6,093 nucleotides of DNA from Alphaproteobacteria bacterium (GTDB lineage Bacteria; Pseudomonadota; Alphaproteobacteria; Micavibrionales; UBA2020), in contig JADYYV010000230.1 in the NCBI GenBank assembly GCA_020853455.1, positions 1 to 6,093 of the forward strand, written 5' to 3'. The notes beneath the pieces are model-generated. The model did no database searches and had not been told where the DNA came from. It saw nothing but the letters and a program-made list of their open reading frames with translations. The translations under genes and the position numbers were made by a program. Within the stretch, counting starts at the first letter, position 1. Every line of letters starts with the position of its first letter. This document shows, in pieces, positions 5,593 to 6,093 of the stretch.

Positions 5593-6093
5593 GTGGGCAA
5601 CCTGAAACAGAAATTCGCGGAAGTGGCGACACGCGCCAAGGAACAATCACTGCACCTTATATATACAACCCCCATCGAAATCGCGATCGGCGCGGTGTTC
5701 GTGGGTGCGCTGGCGGGTGGCGGCAATTACTGGGTACAATCGGGTGACGAAGGAAAAATTCCCATCGCCTTCTCCGAAGTCGGCAAGACGATCCGGGCAC
5801 TGGAGCGCGAAGGCCTGCCCGTCCCTCCCCTGACGAAGTTCTATGCCACCACCAGCGACTATACGATGCAGGTGTTCGAGGCGAACAATACCGCCTTTGA
5901 ACGCGGCGGTAGCAACAGCACCTTTGGGGCGGAGTTGGATTACCGTATGGACCGCGCGCTACGCGTGCACAAACAGATTCCCGAATACGCGAAAGAAATT
6001 CCGGGCGCTGCCGCGGCCGCACTCGATTCAGTCGATAAGCTGGTCAAGGCCGCGCAGGAACTGCCGCCCGTGATCGCCGCCTTTGAAGCGACA
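5593..6093 (+). CDS. Unrecognised single-helix membrane protein (3' truncated by window)
   Basis: The frame stays open from GTG 5593 to the last base, giving the first 167 residues of a protein whose end lies outside the window. A short basic and amphipathic N-terminus (1-26) is followed by one hydrophobic segment of about 22 residues (roughly 27-48, rich in Ala, Gly, Val and Ile). A mostly polar domain follows, with Glu/Lys-rich helix-like stretches around 60-75 and 115-165. Whether that domain is periplasmic or cytoplasmic cannot be settled. I recognise no catalytic motif or family. ATG 5557 would add twelve residues but lacks an SD. Codon use resembles the neighbouring genes, so it is probably native and real. 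Confidence 0.72.
   Translation, partial: MGNLKQKFAEVATRAKEQSLHLIYTTPIEIAIGAVFVGALAGGGNYWVQSGDEGKIPIAFSEVGKTIRALEREGLPVPPLTKFYATTSDYTMQVFEANNTAFERGGSNSTFGAELDYRMDRALRVHKQIPEYAKEIPGAAAAALDSVDKLVKAAQELPPVIAAFEAT

Noticed and set aside
5396..5650. Minus-strand open frame of 84 codons across the AT-rich island
   Set aside because: It overlaps the well-supported GTG 5593 gene and its ribosome binding site, has no family-like composition, and is best explained as a shadow frame.

Overview
The window looks like an ordinary chromosomal stretch of a GC-rich alphaproteobacterium. The basis is the form of the SecA tail, the HD-GYP subfamily with its DVVE signature, the PAP2 phosphatase type and the codon bias. 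The genus cannot be named from the sequence alone. I see no transposase, integrase, tRNA, rRNA or CRISPR array.

Layout: (1) 1-222, + strand, is the 3' end of secA with its zinc-binding SEC-C tail. (2) 297-1638, + strand, is a tight pair: a stand-alone HD-GYP domain protein (probable cyclic-di-GMP phosphodiesterase) and, one base after its stop, a six-helix PAP2-type membrane phosphatase starting at TTG. (3) 4391-1639, - strand, is a four-gene operon read right to left: a small Cys/His-containing membrane protein, a LolD/MacB-class ABC ATPase, an FtsX-like permease and a secreted DUF3299-like protein. The last three genes are joined by ATGA stop/start overlaps. This gene set resembles operons reported as zinc-responsive in Vibrio (zrg) and Pseudomonas (PA4063-PA4066 type), so a metal-related envelope role is the best inference, not a demonstrated one. 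(4) 4392-4530 is a divergent promoter region with a perfect 6-bp dyad lying over the likely operon promoter. (5) 4531-5367, + strand, is pepE, an S51 aspartyl dipeptidase with extra N- and C-terminal tails. (6) 5368-5592 is an intergenic region with an AT-rich island. (7) 5593 to the window end, + strand, is the start of an unrecognised one-helix membrane protein with a GTG start.

The operon and the PAP2 gene converge with no intergenic base between their stop codons. The most interesting items are the putative metal-linked ABC operon with an atypical first gene, its dyad promoter with a possible leaderless start, the HD-GYP protein lacking the usual lysine after its HD motif, and the AT-rich repeat island ahead of the unknown membrane protein. 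I found no convincing wholly new system.
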